Positions 29,266 to 39,076 of a stretch of DNA of 64,000 nucleotides are shown here, piece by piece; within the stretch, counting starts at the first letter, position 1, and every line of letters begins with the position of its first letter. A program made the translations under genes and the position numbers. The notes beneath the pieces are model-generated. The model was not told the origin of the DNA, made no database searches, and was given only the letters and a program-made list of their open reading frames with translations. Source of the stretch: Campylobacteraceae bacterium (GTDB lineage Bacteria; Campylobacterota; Campylobacteria; Campylobacterales; Campylobacteraceae); the NCBI GenBank assembly GCA_031263195.1, contig JAISGD010000001.1, positions 62,001 to 126,000 of the forward strand, given 5' to 3'.

Positions 29266-30675
29266 ATGATGATTATAAAGAACTTTTTTACCAACAGCAG
29301 CGGTATCCTCGTATCGCGATTATTCGGCTTTATCCGAGACCTCTTAACGGCTAACATTTTAGGCGCAAATATCTATAGCGATATGTTTATGGTGGCATTT
29401 AAATTGCCCAATCTTTTTCGTCGTATCTTTGCCGAAGGCGCGTTTACCCAAGCTTTTTTACCGGCTTTCACAAAATCGCGTTCAAAAGGTATCTTTGCAG
29501 TTAATGTATTTGTGAGATTTTTTTTATTTATACTTTTTTTAACTCTTCTTGTTGTGCTGTTCAGCCCTGCAATAACTAAAATATTTGCCTACGGTTTTGA
29601 TGATGAAACAATAGCAAATACTGCTCCGCTGGTAAGTATCAACTTTTTCTATCTTATACTAATTTATATCGTAACATTCATAGCATCCCTTTTACAATAC
29701 CGCGGACGGTTTGCCGTAACAGCTTTTTCTACCTCGCTCTTAAATATATCAATGATAATAGCTCTACTTTTAAGCGACCCTGCGGTACCGCAAAATACGG
29801 TATATTATTTGAGCTTTGGCGTTGTTATAGGCGGTATTTTACAGCTTTTAGTTCATATATATGCTTTATATAAAACCAGACTTTTTTCACTCCTGTTCAA
29901 CGCTGTAAAACATAGAAAAAAGCATAAACAAAATGAACTTGAACGCAAAGGTTTTTATAAAAACTTTTTTCATTCCGTGTTGGGCGGCAGTACAGTACAA
30001 TTATCGGCTTTTGTAGATACCTGGCTGGCCAGTTTTTTGGTCGCCGGAAGCATTAGCTATCTTTTTTACGCTAATAGAATATTTCAACTGCCGTTAGCGC
30101 TTTTCGCCATTGCATTCTCTATAGGTATATTTCCACGTATCTCTATTCTTATAAAAAGAGAAGAGAAAGACGAAGCTATCAGACTGCTTTCAAAAGGTTT
30201 TTGGATATTGACGTTTTTACTCTGCGCTTCAGCTCTCGGCGGTATTATATTATCTAAACCAATTGTAAAATTACTGTTTGAAAGAGGTCAATTTAATGCA
30301 GAAGATACTATAATATGCGCACAGGTTTTATCCATGTATTTTGCGGGACTTATCCCTTTTGGACTGTCGCGCATCTTCTCATTGTGGTTGTTCGCGCACC
30401 AAAGACAAAAAGAAGCGGCAGTTATCTCGGCAATAGCTCTTGGCGGAGGCATACTTTTTTCATTTATACTTGTCTATCCCATGGGAGTGGTAGGTTTAGC
30501 CTTGGCAAACTCTATCGGCGGGCTTTTTCTGTTCGTTTTGACGATTAGGGCATTTGGCTTTAAAATTTTTTTTAATATTATTCGTTCCAAAAAATTACCT
30601 CTTTTAATACTCTTTTTGACTGTTGAATCTTTTATACTGATAGTTTTAAAAGAGGTATTGCAAAAGCTTTTATAG
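29266..30675 (+). CDS. murJ: Lipid II flippase MurJ
   Basis: 469-residue MOP-superfamily membrane protein with about 14 helices that moves lipid II across the inner membrane. The diagnostic start ILVSRLFGFIRDLLTANILG and the FKLPNLFRRIFAEGAFTQAFLPAF segment near 46-70 are present. The first two codons are both ATG; the ribosome-binding site is poor, so the start could be either. It is transcribed divergently from the FapA-like gene, opposite to the ddl-murF operon that feeds the same pathway. Confidence 0.95.
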   Translation: MMIIKNFFTNSSGILVSRLFGFIRDLLTANILGANIYSDMFMVAFKLPNLFRRIFAEGAFTQAFLPAFTKSRSKGIFAVNVFVRFFLFILFLTLLVVLFSPAITKIFAYGFDDETIANTAPLVSINFFYLILIYIVTFIASLLQYRGRFAVTAFSTSLLNISMIIALLLSDPAVPQNTVYYLSFGVVIGGILQLLVHIYALYKTRLFSLLFNAVKHRKKHKQNELERKGFYKNFFHSVLGGSTVQLSAFVDTWLASFLVAGSISYLFYANRIFQLPLALFAIAFSIGIFPRISILIKREEKDEAIRLLSKGFWILTFLLCASALGGIILSKPIVKLLFERGQFNAEDTIICAQVLSMYFAGLIPFGLSRIFSLWLFAHQRQKEAAVISAIALGGGILFSFILVYPMGVVGLALANSIGGLFLFVLTIRAFGFKIFFNIIRSKKLPLLILFLTVESFILIVLKEVLQKLL

Positions 30676-30726
30676 TTATATCACTATAGCAAGCATATTT
30701 AAAGCTAAAAATTATATAAAATTGTA

Positions 30727-30755
30727 TTGACATTGTTTTATTTTTAATATATAAT
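30727..30755 (+). promoter_or_regulatory. Consensus sigma-70 promoter for the DUF805 gene
   Basis: TTGACA at 30727-30732, a 17-base spacer and TATAAT at 30750-30755. AAAGGAG at 30773-30779 follows, 8 bases before the ATG. It is the most canonical promoter in the window. Confidence 0.8.
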
Positions 30756-30787
30756 TCGTAATTATTTTTTTTAAAGGAGTATCAAGG

Positions 30788-31150
30788 ATGGAATATTTCA
30801 TAGATCCGATTAAAAATCATTATTTTGATTTTGAAGGCAGAGAGAGGAGAAAAGCGTATTGGCTTTTTGTGTTGTTTAGTTTTATAGTAAGTATTATAAT
30901 TAATATTGTCGATGCTTTTACTCTTGCAAACATAATAGGTGTTCCTGTCTTGGGTCTTGTGTTTAGCCTTGCTATTTTTTTGCCTTCGCTTGGTCTTGCA
31001 GTCAGAAGATTGCACGATATAGGCAAAAGCGGTTGGTGGGTACTTATTACACTTGTTCCTCTTGTAGGAGGCATATGGTTTATTATCCTTGCTGCGACTG
31101 ACAGCCAAAAAGGAAACAATCAATACGGACCAAATCCAAAAGGCGAATAG
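30788..31150 (+). CDS. DUF805 family inner-membrane protein
   Basis: 120 residues with the DUF805 pattern: FEGRERRKAYWLF near 16, membrane helices at about 24-48, 52-72 and 88-108, RRLHDIGKSGWW near 76-87 and a C-terminal GNNQYGPNP motif. Related to YhaH/YhaI of E. coli; no biochemical role is established. The gene is monocistronic, bounded by a consensus promoter and a strong terminator, which suggests substantial constitutive expression. Confidence 0.9.
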   Translation: MEYFIDPIKNHYFDFEGRERRKAYWLFVLFSFIVSIIINIVDAFTLANIIGVPVLGLVFSLAIFLPSLGLAVRRLHDIGKSGWWVLITLVPLVGGIWFIILAATDSQKGNNQYGPNPKGE

Positions 31151-31162
31151 CTTTTAAATTTT

Positions 31163-31192
31163 GAGCGAAAACTAAAAAGTTTTCGCTCTTTT
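31163..31192 (+). terminator. Rho-independent terminator after the DUF805 gene
   Basis: Perfect 10-bp stem GAGCGAAAAC / GTTTTCGCTC with a 6-base A-rich loop, followed by TTTT, starting 13 bases after the stop codon. Confidence 0.9.
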
Positions 31193-31247
31193 ATAAATAT
31201 TTGTTCTTTTTTTAACTTCTCATATTTATATTTTTCAACCTCTTTAG

Positions 31248-31253
31248 TATATA
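31248..31253 (+). promoter_or_regulatory. -10 element for cysS
   Basis: TATAAT 62 bases before the cysS ATG, downstream of the DUF805 terminator. AAGGAAATTTT stands directly before the start codon. Confidence 0.45.
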
Positions 31254-31315
31254 ATAACAGTTTTGGAAAATTATGTTACCGATACTATCTTAAAAGCTTT
31301 AAGGAAATTTTAATT

Positions 31316-32719
31316 ATGCGTATTTACGATTCGGCGAAAAAGATAAAATTACTGTTTGAGCCCATCAATAAAGGCGAAGCGCTTATATATGTTTGCGGAC
31401 CGACCGTATACGACGACGCTCATTTGGGACACGCCAGAAGCGCTTTGGCGTTTGATTTGCTTCGCCGCGTGTTGACGCATTTGGGATATAAAGTAACTTT
31501 TGTAAAAAATTTCACCGATATTGACGATAAAATAATAAAAAAAATGAATGAGAGCGGTAAAAGTTTAGATGATATAACCTCTTTTTATACCAAACGATAC
31601 AAAGACGATATGAGAGCCATCGGTGTGCAAGACGCAGATATAGAGCCAAAAGCGACGCAATCTCTAAAGACAATCATAGATTTTACGCAAAATCTTTTAA
31701 ATAAAGGATATGCCTACGTAACTTCAAGCGGCGTCTATTTTGACACTTCAAAAGACGATAAATATCTCTCTATCTCGCACAGACATGTAGATGAAAACGA
31801 TATGCGTTCAAGAGTGGAAGAGGATGAGGAAAAAAGAGATATTAAAGATTTCGCATTGTGGAAATTTGCTAAAAAGAACGATGTATCATATCCGGCGCCA
31901 TTTGGAGATGGAAGACCGGGCTGGCATATAGAGTGCTCTGCTATGATAAAAGAGCATTTGGCTGATAAAAACGGCGAATACCAGATAGATATACACGGCG
32001 GCGGAGCGGATCTACTCTTTCCCCATCACGAAAACGAAGCGGCGCAAACGAGAAAAGAGAGTTCTCAAGAGATAGCTAAATATTGGATGCATAACGGTTT
32101 TGTTACTATAAACGGCGAAAAGATGAGCAAATCGCTTGGAAACAGCTTTTTTTTAAAAGATATTTTGAGAATTTATGACGGCGAGATAGTGCGTTTTTAT
32201 CTACTATCAACTCATTATAGAGCGAATATCAACTTCAACGAAACAGACCTTTTGCAAAGTAAAAAAAGACTTGACAAGATTTACCGCCTTAAACAGCGTA
32301 TAGAAGGAATTACTCCAAAAGAGTGCGCCAAAGAGTTTAAAAAAGAGTTTTTGGACGCTTTTAAAGATGACCTTAATATCTCCGTGGCTTTAAGTGTCAT
32401 TGATACGATGATAGCCAAATCTAACGAAGTACTTGATAAAAACTCAAAAGATGACACTTTAAAAAAAGTATTGGCGGGAAATTTACGGTTTATAAACGAA
32501 ATTTTGGGTATTGGCGGGAAAGATGTCAAAAAATATTTTCAACTTGGAATAAGTGAAAATGATAAGACAAGAGTGGAAGAGCTAATAGCCAATCGTACAG
32601 CGGCAAAACAGCAAAGAGATTTTATACAAGCTGATGCGATAAGAGATGAACTTACCAAAATGGGCATTATGTTGATGGACAGTATAGAGGGTACAAAATG
32701 GGAGAAAATTTTAGATTAA
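31316..32719 (+). CDS. cysS: Cysteinyl-tRNA synthetase
   Basis: 467-residue class I synthetase. VCGPTVYDDAHLGHARS (HIGH-type motif HLGH) is near 25-40, zinc ligands include this Cys and WHIECSAM near 205, HHENEAAQT near 240, and the KMSKSLGN motif near 264. The C-terminal DALR/anticodon region is complete. The gene opens a plus-strand run that continues with pyrD after 69 bases. Confidence 0.97.
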   Translation: MRIYDSAKKIKLLFEPINKGEALIYVCGPTVYDDAHLGHARSALAFDLLRRVLTHLGYKVTFVKNFTDIDDKIIKKMNESGKSLDDITSFYTKRYKDDMRAIGVQDADIEPKATQSLKTIIDFTQNLLNKGYAYVTSSGVYFDTSKDDKYLSISHRHVDENDMRSRVEEDEEKRDIKDFALWKFAKKNDVSYPAPFGDGRPGWHIECSAMIKEHLADKNGEYQIDIHGGGADLLFPHHENEAAQTRKESSQEIAKYWMHNGFVTINGEKMSKSLGNSFFLKDILRIYDGEIVRFYLLSTHYRANINFNETDLLQSKKRLDKIYRLKQRIEGITPKECAKEFKKEFLDAFKDDLNISVALSVIDTMIAKSNEVLDKNSKDDTLKKVLAGNLRFINEILGIGGKDVKKYFQLGISENDKTRVEELIANRTAAKQQRDFIQADAIRDELTKMGIMLMDSIEGTKWEKILD

Positions 32720-32754
32720 ACCTTTGTATGTACTATTTTTTATATTTACTTAGC

Positions 32755-32760
32755 TATAAT
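32755..32760 (+). promoter_or_regulatory. -10 element for pyrD
   Basis: TATAAT 28 bases before the chosen pyrD ATG in the 69-base cysS-pyrD gap. It suggests that pyrD and the genes behind it have their own promoter. Confidence 0.45.
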
Positions 32761-32788
32761 CCAAAAAAGAGTGCAGGATAAAAAATAT

Positions 32789-33847
32789 ATGTTTGATTAT
32801 CAAAGTTTAAAAAATATATTGTTTAAATTAGATCCGGAAAAAGCGCATATGCTGGCTGAGTTCGCTATGAGGCTCGGAAATTTCGCACCGTCACTGTTAA
32901 ACCCTATAGCTTCAAGATGTGTTGTAACGGATGAGCGACTTAGTCAGGAAATTTTCGAGGTTAAATTTCTAAATCCCGTAGGTATAGCGGCAGGCTTTGA
33001 TAAAAATGCTTCAATGATAAGAGCTTTGTGTGCACTTGGGTTCGGTTATATAGAGTACGGTACGGTTACACCAAAACCTCAAAGCGGCAACGCCAAACCA
33101 CGCCTGTTTCGCCACATCAAAGAAAAATCGCTTCAAAACGCTATGGGTTTTAATAACAACGGCAGTGCAAAAATAGCCAAAAGAGCCGGTGCGCTATACC
33201 CGTTTGTGATACCGCTTGGCGCAAATATCGGTAAAAATAAAGCGACTCCTCAAGAAAAAGCGATAGATGATTATATATATCTTACAAAAACTCTCGCCCC
33301 TGTATGTGACTATTTGGTTGTTAATATCTCGTCGCCGAATACGCCAAACCTTCGTGATTTGCAAAATGAGAGTTTTATAAAAGAGCTCTTTAGTCAATGT
33401 TCAACGCTTACAAATAAACCGATTTTACTTAAAATCGCGCCGGACATAACTCCAAAAAACGCTGTCTCTTTATGCTCTGCAGCGATTGAGAGCGGTGCAA
33501 ATGGTATCATAGCGACAAATACGACTATAGACTATTCGTTAGTTGAAAATCCTAAAGATGTCGGCGGTATTAGCGGAGAAGTTTTGTGCGAAAAGAGTTT
33601 TAAACTTTTTAACGCTATAGCAAAAGAGTTTTTTAAAACTACGATTTTAATCAGTGCCGGCGGTATATCCACTCCAAAAGAGGCATACAAAAGGCTGAAA
33701 GCTGGAGCATCGCTTGTACAAATTTACACAAGTTTTATATATGAGGGTCCCAAAATAGCAAACAATATCAACAGGGGAATTTTAGAACTTATGGATAAAG
33801 ATGGATTTCACACTATCAATGATGTTATAGGGGCAGATAGAAATTGA
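32789..33847 (+). CDS. pyrD: Dihydroorotate dehydrogenase (quinone, class 2)
   Basis: Oxidises dihydroorotate to orotate with quinone at the inner membrane. 352 residues from the ATG at 32789, which has AGGA ten bases upstream; an in-frame GTG six codons earlier is less likely. The N-terminal helical extension of class 2 enzymes (DYQSLKNILFKLDPEKAHML) is present, then the FMN barrel: PVGIAAGFDKNA, GYIEYGTVTPKPQSGN, NAMGFNNNG, VVNISSPNTPNLR and LISAGGISTPKEAY. It overlaps the M16 protease gene by 4 bases. Confidence 0.96.
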   Translation: MFDYQSLKNILFKLDPEKAHMLAEFAMRLGNFAPSLLNPIASRCVVTDERLSQEIFEVKFLNPVGIAAGFDKNASMIRALCALGFGYIEYGTVTPKPQSGNAKPRLFRHIKEKSLQNAMGFNNNGSAKIAKRAGALYPFVIPLGANIGKNKATPQEKAIDDYIYLTKTLAPVCDYLVVNISSPNTPNLRDLQNESFIKELFSQCSTLTNKPILLKIAPDITPKNAVSLCSAAIESGANGIIATNTTIDYSLVENPKDVGGISGEVLCEKSFKLFNAIAKEFFKTTILISAGGISTPKEAYKRLKAGASLVQIYTSFIYEGPKIANNINRGILELMDKDGFHTINDVIGADRN

Positions 33848-35145
33848 AACAATTATGTTTGATTATATCTCTATTTTTAGGAGTTTTAATGGCTGATTCT
33901 TTGCCAAAATATGAAAATCAAACGCTTCCAAACGGACTTCAGGTATTTGTCATACCAATGAATGCCAGAAGCGATGTTATCACCACGGATATTTTTTATA
34001 AAGTCGGAAGCGGTAATGAGATAATGGGTAAAAGTGGGATCGCGCATATGCTTGAACATCTTAATTTCAAATCCACAAAAAACCTCAAAGCCGGCGAATT
34101 TGATGAGACGGTCAAAGGCTTCGGCGGCATCACAAACGCTAATACCGGTTTTGACGCTACGCACTATTTTATAAAAAGCAGTAGTAAAAATCTCTCCAAA
34201 TCGCTTGAGCTGTTCAGCGAACTCATGGCGAATCTATCGCTTAAAAACGAAGAATTTCAGCCTGAACGAGATGTTGTGATGGAGGAGCGTAAATGGCGCA
34301 CAGATAATAGTCCTATGGGGTATTTGTACTTTAGACTGTTTAACAGTGCGTTCATATATCACTCTTACCATTGGACGCCGATCGGTTTTAAAGATGATAT
34401 AAAAAATTGGACGATAGAGGATATCAAATCATTCCACTCTGCATACTATCAACCATCAAATGCGATAATAGTTGTTGCGGGTGATATAGAACCAAAAAAA
34501 GTATTTGATGAAGCAAAAAAATATTTCGGCGGTATAAAACAACAAACTCAACTGCCTAAAAACCACCAAATAGAGCCTGAACAAGACGGTGCCAGAAGAG
34601 TTCATGTACACAAAGACAGTGAAACGGAAATGGTAGCTATCGCTTATAAAATACCCTCATATGAACATGGTGACCAAGTAGCTTTAAGTGCTTTAAGCCA
34701 GCTTTTAAGCGCCGGAAAAAGCAGTAAACTGTATGAAACATTAGTTAATCAAAAGCAACTTGTTAATCAAGTCTACGCCTATAACATGGATACAAAAGAT
34801 CCAAACCTTTTCATATTTATGGCTGTCTGCAACGAGGGTGTAAAAGCCGAAGAAGTTGAATCTGAGATTTTGGCAATCATTGACAGAATTAAAAAAGGAG
34901 ATATCAGTGAGGAGGAATTGCGTAAAATCAAGACAAATACAAAAGCAGATTTTATATTCACGCTTGAGAGTTCAAGCAGTGTGGCAAACCTCTTTGGAAG
35001 CTTTCTGGTACGAGGCTCTTTGGAACCGCTTTTGAGATACGAGGAGCAAATTTATGCACTTGATGCTAACACCCTGAAAGAGACTGCCAACAAGTACTTT
35101 AAAAACAAAACATCAACCACAATCATTTTAAGAAAGGAAGAGTAA
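33844..35145 (+). CDS. Exported M16-family zinc protease
   Basis: 433 residues. The start is a TTG overlapping the pyrD stop; this choice keeps a signal peptide [16 protein letters not shown], which a downstream ATG would lose. The inverted zinc motif HMLEH (HxxEH) lies near 63-67, with the distal Glu in the [11 protein letters not shown] segment near 140. Both N- and C-terminal M16 domains are present. It is a PqqL/YmxG-type periplasmic peptidase of unknown substrate; a gene of this type sits before dapA in C. jejuni as well. Confidence 0.9.
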   Translation: MKQLCLIISLFLGVLMADSLPKYENQTLPNGLQVFVIPMNARSDVITTDIFYKVGSGNEIMGKSGIAHMLEHLNFKSTKNLKAGEFDETVKGFGGITNANTGFDATHYFIKSSSKNLSKSLELFSELMANLSLKNEEFQPERDVVMEERKWRTDNSPMGYLYFRLFNSAFIYHSYHWTPIGFKDDIKNWTIEDIKSFHSAYYQPSNAIIVVAGDIEPKKVFDEAKKYFGGIKQQTQLPKNHQIEPEQDGARRVHVHKDSETEMVAIAYKIPSYEHGDQVALSALSQLLSAGKSSKLYETLVNQKQLVNQVYAYNMDTKDPNLFIFMAVCNEGVKAEEVESEILAIIDRIKKGDISEEELRKIKTNTKADFIFTLESSSSVANLFGSFLVRGSLEPLLRYEEQIYALDANTLKETANKYFKNKTSTTIILRKEE

Positions 35146-35146
35146 A

Positions 35147-36040
35147 ATGAGCGAATTTTTACAAGGTGCAATGACTGCGCTTATCACGCCATTTAAAAAC
35201 GGTGCTATAGATGAACTTCAGTATGAAAAACTTATTCGCCGCCAAATAAAAAACGGTATAGATGTAGTGGTGCCCGTCGGCACTACCGGAGAAAGCGCAA
35301 CTTTAAATCACGAAGAGCATAAACGCTGCATAGAAGTAGCGGTCGCTGTTTGTAAAGGTACAAATGTAAAAGTTATGGCCGGCGCAGGAAGTAATGCCAC
35401 CCATGAAGCTGTGGATTTGGCTAAATTCGCGCAAAAATGCGGCGTAGATGCTCTATTGTCAGTTACTCCATACTACAACAAGCCAACGCAAGAAGGACTT
35501 TATCAACACTATAAAACAATAGCAGCAGAGGTTGACGTACCCGTACTCTTATATAATGTTCCGGGACGCACCGGCTGCGATATACAAACAAACACCGTCA
35601 TAAGACTCTTCAAAGACTGCCCTAATATCTTCGGTGTCAAAGAGGCAAGCGGTTCCATAGACAAATGTGTAGACTTATTGGCGCATGAACCAAAACTCTA
35701 TCTCATAAGCGGCGAAGATGCGATAAATTACCCTATTCTGTCAAATGGCGGCAAAGGCGTCATCTCCGTTACGGCAAATCTGCTTCCGGACAAAATATCG
35801 GAACTTACGCATAAAGCTTTAAATTCCGACTATCTTGGTGCAAAAACGATAAATGACGAGCTTTACGCGATAAATAAAGCGCTTTTTTGCGAAAGTAACC
35901 CGATACCGATAAAAGCTGCCATGTATATCGCAGGACTGTTGGATAGTCTGGAATACCGTTTACCACTTGTAGCACCAAGCAGCGAACATTTTAACTTTAT
36001 AGAACAAACTATGAAAAAATATACAATAGGAGGTTTTTAA
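35147..36040 (+). CDS. dapA: 4-hydroxy-tetrahydrodipicolinate synthase
   Basis: Condenses pyruvate and aspartate semialdehyde in lysine and diaminopimelate synthesis. 297 residues. Signature [17 protein letters not shown] near 43-59, catalytic Tyr in [10 protein letters not shown] near 134, Schiff-base Lys in FGVKEASG near 163. Preceded by GGAAGAG and followed with a one-base overlap by the SDR gene. It provides DAP for the wall enzymes encoded elsewhere in the window. Confidence 0.97.
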   Translation: MSEFLQGAMTALITPFKNGAIDELQYEKLIRRQIKNGIDVVVPVGTTGESATLNHEEHKRCIEVAVAVCKGTNVKVMAGAGSNATHEAVDLAKFAQKCGVDALLSVTPYYNKPTQEGLYQHYKTIAAEVDVPVLLYNVPGRTGCDIQTNTVIRLFKDCPNIFGVKEASGSIDKCVDLLAHEPKLYLISGEDAINYPILSNGGKGVISVTANLLPDKISELTHKALNSDYLGAKTINDELYAINKALFCESNPIPIKAAMYIAGLLDSLEYRLPLVAPSSEHFNFIEQTMKKYTIGGF

Positions 36041-36807
36041 TGAGGGGAAAAACATTGGTTGTAAGCGGCGGCACAAGAGGTATAGGCAAAGCTATTGTAG
36101 ATGAATTTGCCACTCAAGGCGTGAATATTGCATTCACATACAACTCAAATGAAGAGTTGGCTAAAGCGCAGGTAACAGAGCTTGAAGCCAAATACAACAT
36201 CAAAGCAAGAGCCTACCCTTTTAATATTCTGGAACCTGAAAAATACAAAGAGTTATTTTTACAGATAGATAAAGATTTTGACAAAATAGATTTTTTTATC
36301 TCAAGTGCGATAATTTCGGGACGCGCCGTTGTAGGCGGATATACAAAATTTATGAAACTGAAACCAAAAGGGATTAACAACATCTTCACAGCCACCGTAA
36401 ACGCCTTTGTAGTCGGCTCACAAGAAGCTGCCAAAAGGATGGAAAAAACAGGCGGCGGCAGTATTATTTCCATCTCTTCTACCGGCAATCTTGTATATAT
36501 AGACAATTACGCCGGACACGGCACTTGTAAAGCTGCCGTTGAAACTATGGTGCGGTATGCCGCTACGGAACTTGGAGAAAAAAATATTAGAGTAAATGCC
36601 GTAAGCGGCGGACCTATAGATACAGATGCTTTAAAGGCTTTCGTAAATTACGAAGAGGTACGCGACAAAACGGCCGAATGCTCACCGCTTAAGCGTATGG
36701 GGCAGCCCACAGATATGGCTGGAGCATGTCTGTTTTTATGTTCTGATAAAGCTTCATGGGTAACCGGACACACATTTATCATAGACGGAGGCACGACTTT
36801 TAAATGA
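36040..36807 (+). CDS. fabL: SDR-family enoyl-ACP reductase-like protein (FabL type)
   Basis: 255-residue Rossmann-fold short-chain dehydrogenase. SGGTRGIGKAI near 9-19 is the NADP-binding loop. The active-site spacing is Tyr-X6-Lys (YAGHGTCK near 158-165) rather than the Tyr-X3-Lys of ordinary SDRs, the hallmark of FabI/FabL enoyl-ACP reductases; the C-terminus WVTGHTFIIDGG is complete. This supports a role in fatty-acid elongation, but many family members in Campylobacterota are only annotated as oxidoreductases, and a separate fabI may exist elsewhere. It sits between dapA and pgsA with overlaps on both sides. Confidence 0.75.
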   Translation: MRGKTLVVSGGTRGIGKAIVDEFATQGVNIAFTYNSNEELAKAQVTELEAKYNIKARAYPFNILEPEKYKELFLQIDKDFDKIDFFISSAIISGRAVVGGYTKFMKLKPKGINNIFTATVNAFVVGSQEAAKRMEKTGGGSIISISSTGNLVYIDNYAGHGTCKAAVETMVRYAATELGEKNIRVNAVSGGPIDTDALKAFVNYEEVRDKTAECSPLKRMGQPTDMAGACLFLCSDKASWVTGHTFIIDGGTTFK

Positions 36808-37352
36808 GGCTAAACCTCCCGAATATTCTTGCATTTTTGAGAATACTAATCGCGCCTATAATGTTTTGGCTTTTAATAGACAGAAACAATTCACTATTTG
36901 ATGGAATCCACGGTTCGTGGATAAATTTTTTGACGGCTATTTTGTTTGTACTCGCAGCTACTACGGACTTTTTTGACGGCTATATCGCCAGAGCGTGGAA
37001 TCAAAGAACAACCCTTGGCGGCATACTTGACCCGCTAGCGGATAAAATGCTTATATTGGCGGCATTTTTGGGACTTATGTTGATTGCACGCGCAAATGCA
37101 TGGATTATCTATCTTATACTGCTGCGTGAATTTTTTATAACGGGTCTTCGTGTGGCGGCAGCATCCGAAGGCAAAGAGGTAGCCGCCTCAATGTCCGGTA
37201 AAGTTAAAACAGTATTTCAGATGATAGCAATAGGATTTTTAATCATGGATTGGCGTCCGCTTGGAGATATACTTCTTTGGATAGCTCTGGTTCTGACACT
37301 CTATTCCGGCTTTATATATACATTCAATTACACAAAAAGTATCAAAAAATGA
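36804..37352 (+). CDS. pgsA: CDP-diacylglycerol--glycerol-3-phosphate phosphatidyltransferase
   Basis: Makes phosphatidylglycerol phosphate at the inner membrane. 182 residues, with the CDP-alcohol phosphotransferase motif spread over TDFFDGYIARAW and GGILDPLADK (near 51-79, D-G-x2-A-R-x8-G-x3-D-x3-D), and about five hydrophobic helices. ATGA overlaps link it to the SDR gene upstream and rseP downstream. Confidence 0.95.
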   Translation: MRLNLPNILAFLRILIAPIMFWLLIDRNNSLFDGIHGSWINFLTAILFVLAATTDFFDGYIARAWNQRTTLGGILDPLADKMLILAAFLGLMLIARANAWIIYLILLREFFITGLRVAAASEGKEVAASMSGKVKTVFQMIAIGFLIMDWRPLGDILLWIALVLTLYSGFIYTFNYTKSIKK

Positions 37353-38407
37353 GTGGAATTATCTACTCCGTTATAGCGTTATCGCTGTTGATATTTTTTC
37401 ATGAATTGGGACATTTTATCGCCGCACGCGCTTTCAGGGTAAAAGTCGAAGTTTTCAGCATAGGATTTGGCAAAAAACTCTTTAAAAAAGTCTGGGGCGG
37501 AACGGAGTATTGCTTAAGCGCTATTCCTCTTGGCGGATATGTGCAGATGAAAGGCCAAAATGATTTCAATCCTAATGAACGAAGCGGAGATTTTGACAGT
37601 TATGACACAAAAGCAACTTGGCAGAGGATAATCATACTCTTTGCCGGACCATTCGCCAATTTCATACTGGCATTTTTTTTATATATCTGGATTGGTTCGC
37701 TTATCGCACCATTAGCGCCGCAAATCGGTGGTTTTTCGGAAGATTCTGTAGCCAAAGTTGCTGGAATTCAAGTAGATGACACAATAAAAACTATCAACGG
37801 CATAGAAGTAAATATTTGGCAGGATATCAGAAAAATCATTAATGAAAGCTCTGGCGAATTGGACTTGACAATTCTAAGAGGCAGTGAGCTTTTAAATTTC
37901 AAACTTACTCCGCTAACAGTAAACGATGAAAATATATTTCAGGAAAAAATACAGGTAAAACTCATAGGCATAAGTCCGTCAGGAGCATCGCTGGATGGAT
38001 ATTATAAAGGCTTAAACGGTATCAAATACGCTTGGGATGAGTTGGTATTTGCCTCAACGCTTACGATTAAAAGTCTTGAAAAATTGATAATAGGTGAAGT
38101 TTCACCCAAAAATCTCGGCGGTATCATCGCTATAGTCGATATCGGTTCTACTGCCGTCAAAACCGGACTTGCAGCATTTTTGATGATCGTCGCAATCATA
38201 TCGGTAAATCTCGGTATATTAAATCTGCTCCCAATTCCGGCGCTTGACGGCGGGCACATTATGTTCAACCTTTATGAAATGATATTCAGACGTGCACCGA
38301 ATGAAAAGGTTTTTTATTATATGACGGTAGCCGGCTGGATATTTTTACTTTCACTCATATTCTTTACTATTTATAACGATATAGCAAGACTGCTTACGGG
38401 AAACTAG
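37349..38407 (+). CDS. rseP: RseP-family site-2 protease
   Basis: Intramembrane zinc metalloprotease. From the ATG at 37349, which overlaps the pgsA stop (ATGA), the protein is 352 residues. HELGH is at 17-21, a single PDZ domain spans about 125-195 (VAKVAGIQVDDTIKTINGIEV), and the third active-site motif NLLPIPALDGGH lies near 294. A frame open from 37250 adds only sequence inside pgsA and is not used. RseP in other bacteria cleaves anti-sigma factors and signal-peptide remnants; no anti-sigma gene is nearby. Confidence 0.95.
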   Translation: MSGIIYSVIALSLLIFFHELGHFIAARAFRVKVEVFSIGFGKKLFKKVWGGTEYCLSAIPLGGYVQMKGQNDFNPNERSGDFDSYDTKATWQRIIILFAGPFANFILAFFLYIWIGSLIAPLAPQIGGFSEDSVAKVAGIQVDDTIKTINGIEVNIWQDIRKIINESSGELDLTILRGSELLNFKLTPLTVNDENIFQEKIQVKLIGISPSGASLDGYYKGLNGIKYAWDELVFASTLTIKSLEKLIIGEVSPKNLGGIIAIVDIGSTAVKTGLAAFLMIVAIISVNLGILNLLPIPALDGGHIMFNLYEMIFRRAPNEKVFYYMTVAGWIFLLSLIFFTIYNDIARLLTGN

Positions 38408-39076
38408 ATGGATTATTGTTCAAAATTGCGCGATATATCGCTGCGCATAGAAAATGCCAAACAAAACTCCCGCTTTAAAGAGGACATAAAGCTTGTAGCC
38501 GTAAGTAAAACGGTAACTTCTACAGAAGTCGCCGAACTTTACAAAGCCGGCTGCACAGCATTTGGCGAAAATAGAGTACAAGCTTTAAAAGATAAATGCG
38601 AAGAGCTATACATATTGCCGATAGAATGGCACTTTATAGGGCGTCTTCAAACAAATAAAATAAATCAACTTATCGCTTTACATCCTATCCTTATTCATTC
38701 GTGTGACAGCTTGAAATTGGCTTTAGAGATAGATAAACGCTTAAAAGCGGTAAATCAAACACTTGATGCGCTTTTACAAATAAACAGCGCGAAAGAACCG
38801 ACAAAAGCCGGTGTTAAACCTGAAAATGCAATGGAAGTTTACAAAGAGATTATACACACTTGTCAACACTTGAAATTAAAAGGCGTTATGAGTATCGGAG
38901 CGCATACCAACAACATCAGCGCGATACATAAGAGTTTCGAAACCACGAGAGAGATTTATGAGCTTGCTCTGCCTTTTGGCGCAAAATACTGTTCCATGGG
39001 AATGAGCGCGGATTTTGAGCTTGCCATAAAATGCGGCGCAAATATTATAAGACTCGGAAGTATTCTATTTAAATAG
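38408..39076 (+). CDS. YggS-family pyridoxal-phosphate homeostasis protein
   Basis: 222-residue single-domain alanine-racemase-fold protein. The PLP lysine lies in KLVAVSKTV near 31, with GENRVQALKDK near 54, WHFIGRLQTNKI near 75 and the phosphate-binding C-terminal SMGMSADFELAI near 197. The family buffers PLP and prevents toxic vitamin B6 accumulation. It starts directly after the rseP stop and ends the plus-strand run. Confidence 0.93.
   Translation: MDYCSKLRDISLRIENAKQNSRFKEDIKLVAVSKTVTSTEVAELYKAGCTAFGENRVQALKDKCEELYILPIEWHFIGRLQTNKINQLIALHPILIHSCDSLKLALEIDKRLKAVNQTLDALLQINSAKEPTKAGVKPENAMEVYKEIIHTCQHLKLKGVMSIGAHTNNISAIHKSFETTREIYELALPFGAKYCSMGMSADFELAIKCGANIIRLGSILFK

Noticed and set aside
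37250-37348. A longer start for rseP within pgsA
   Set aside because: The extra residues are the out-of-frame reading of pgsA; the ATGA overlap gives the normal site-2 protease N-terminus.
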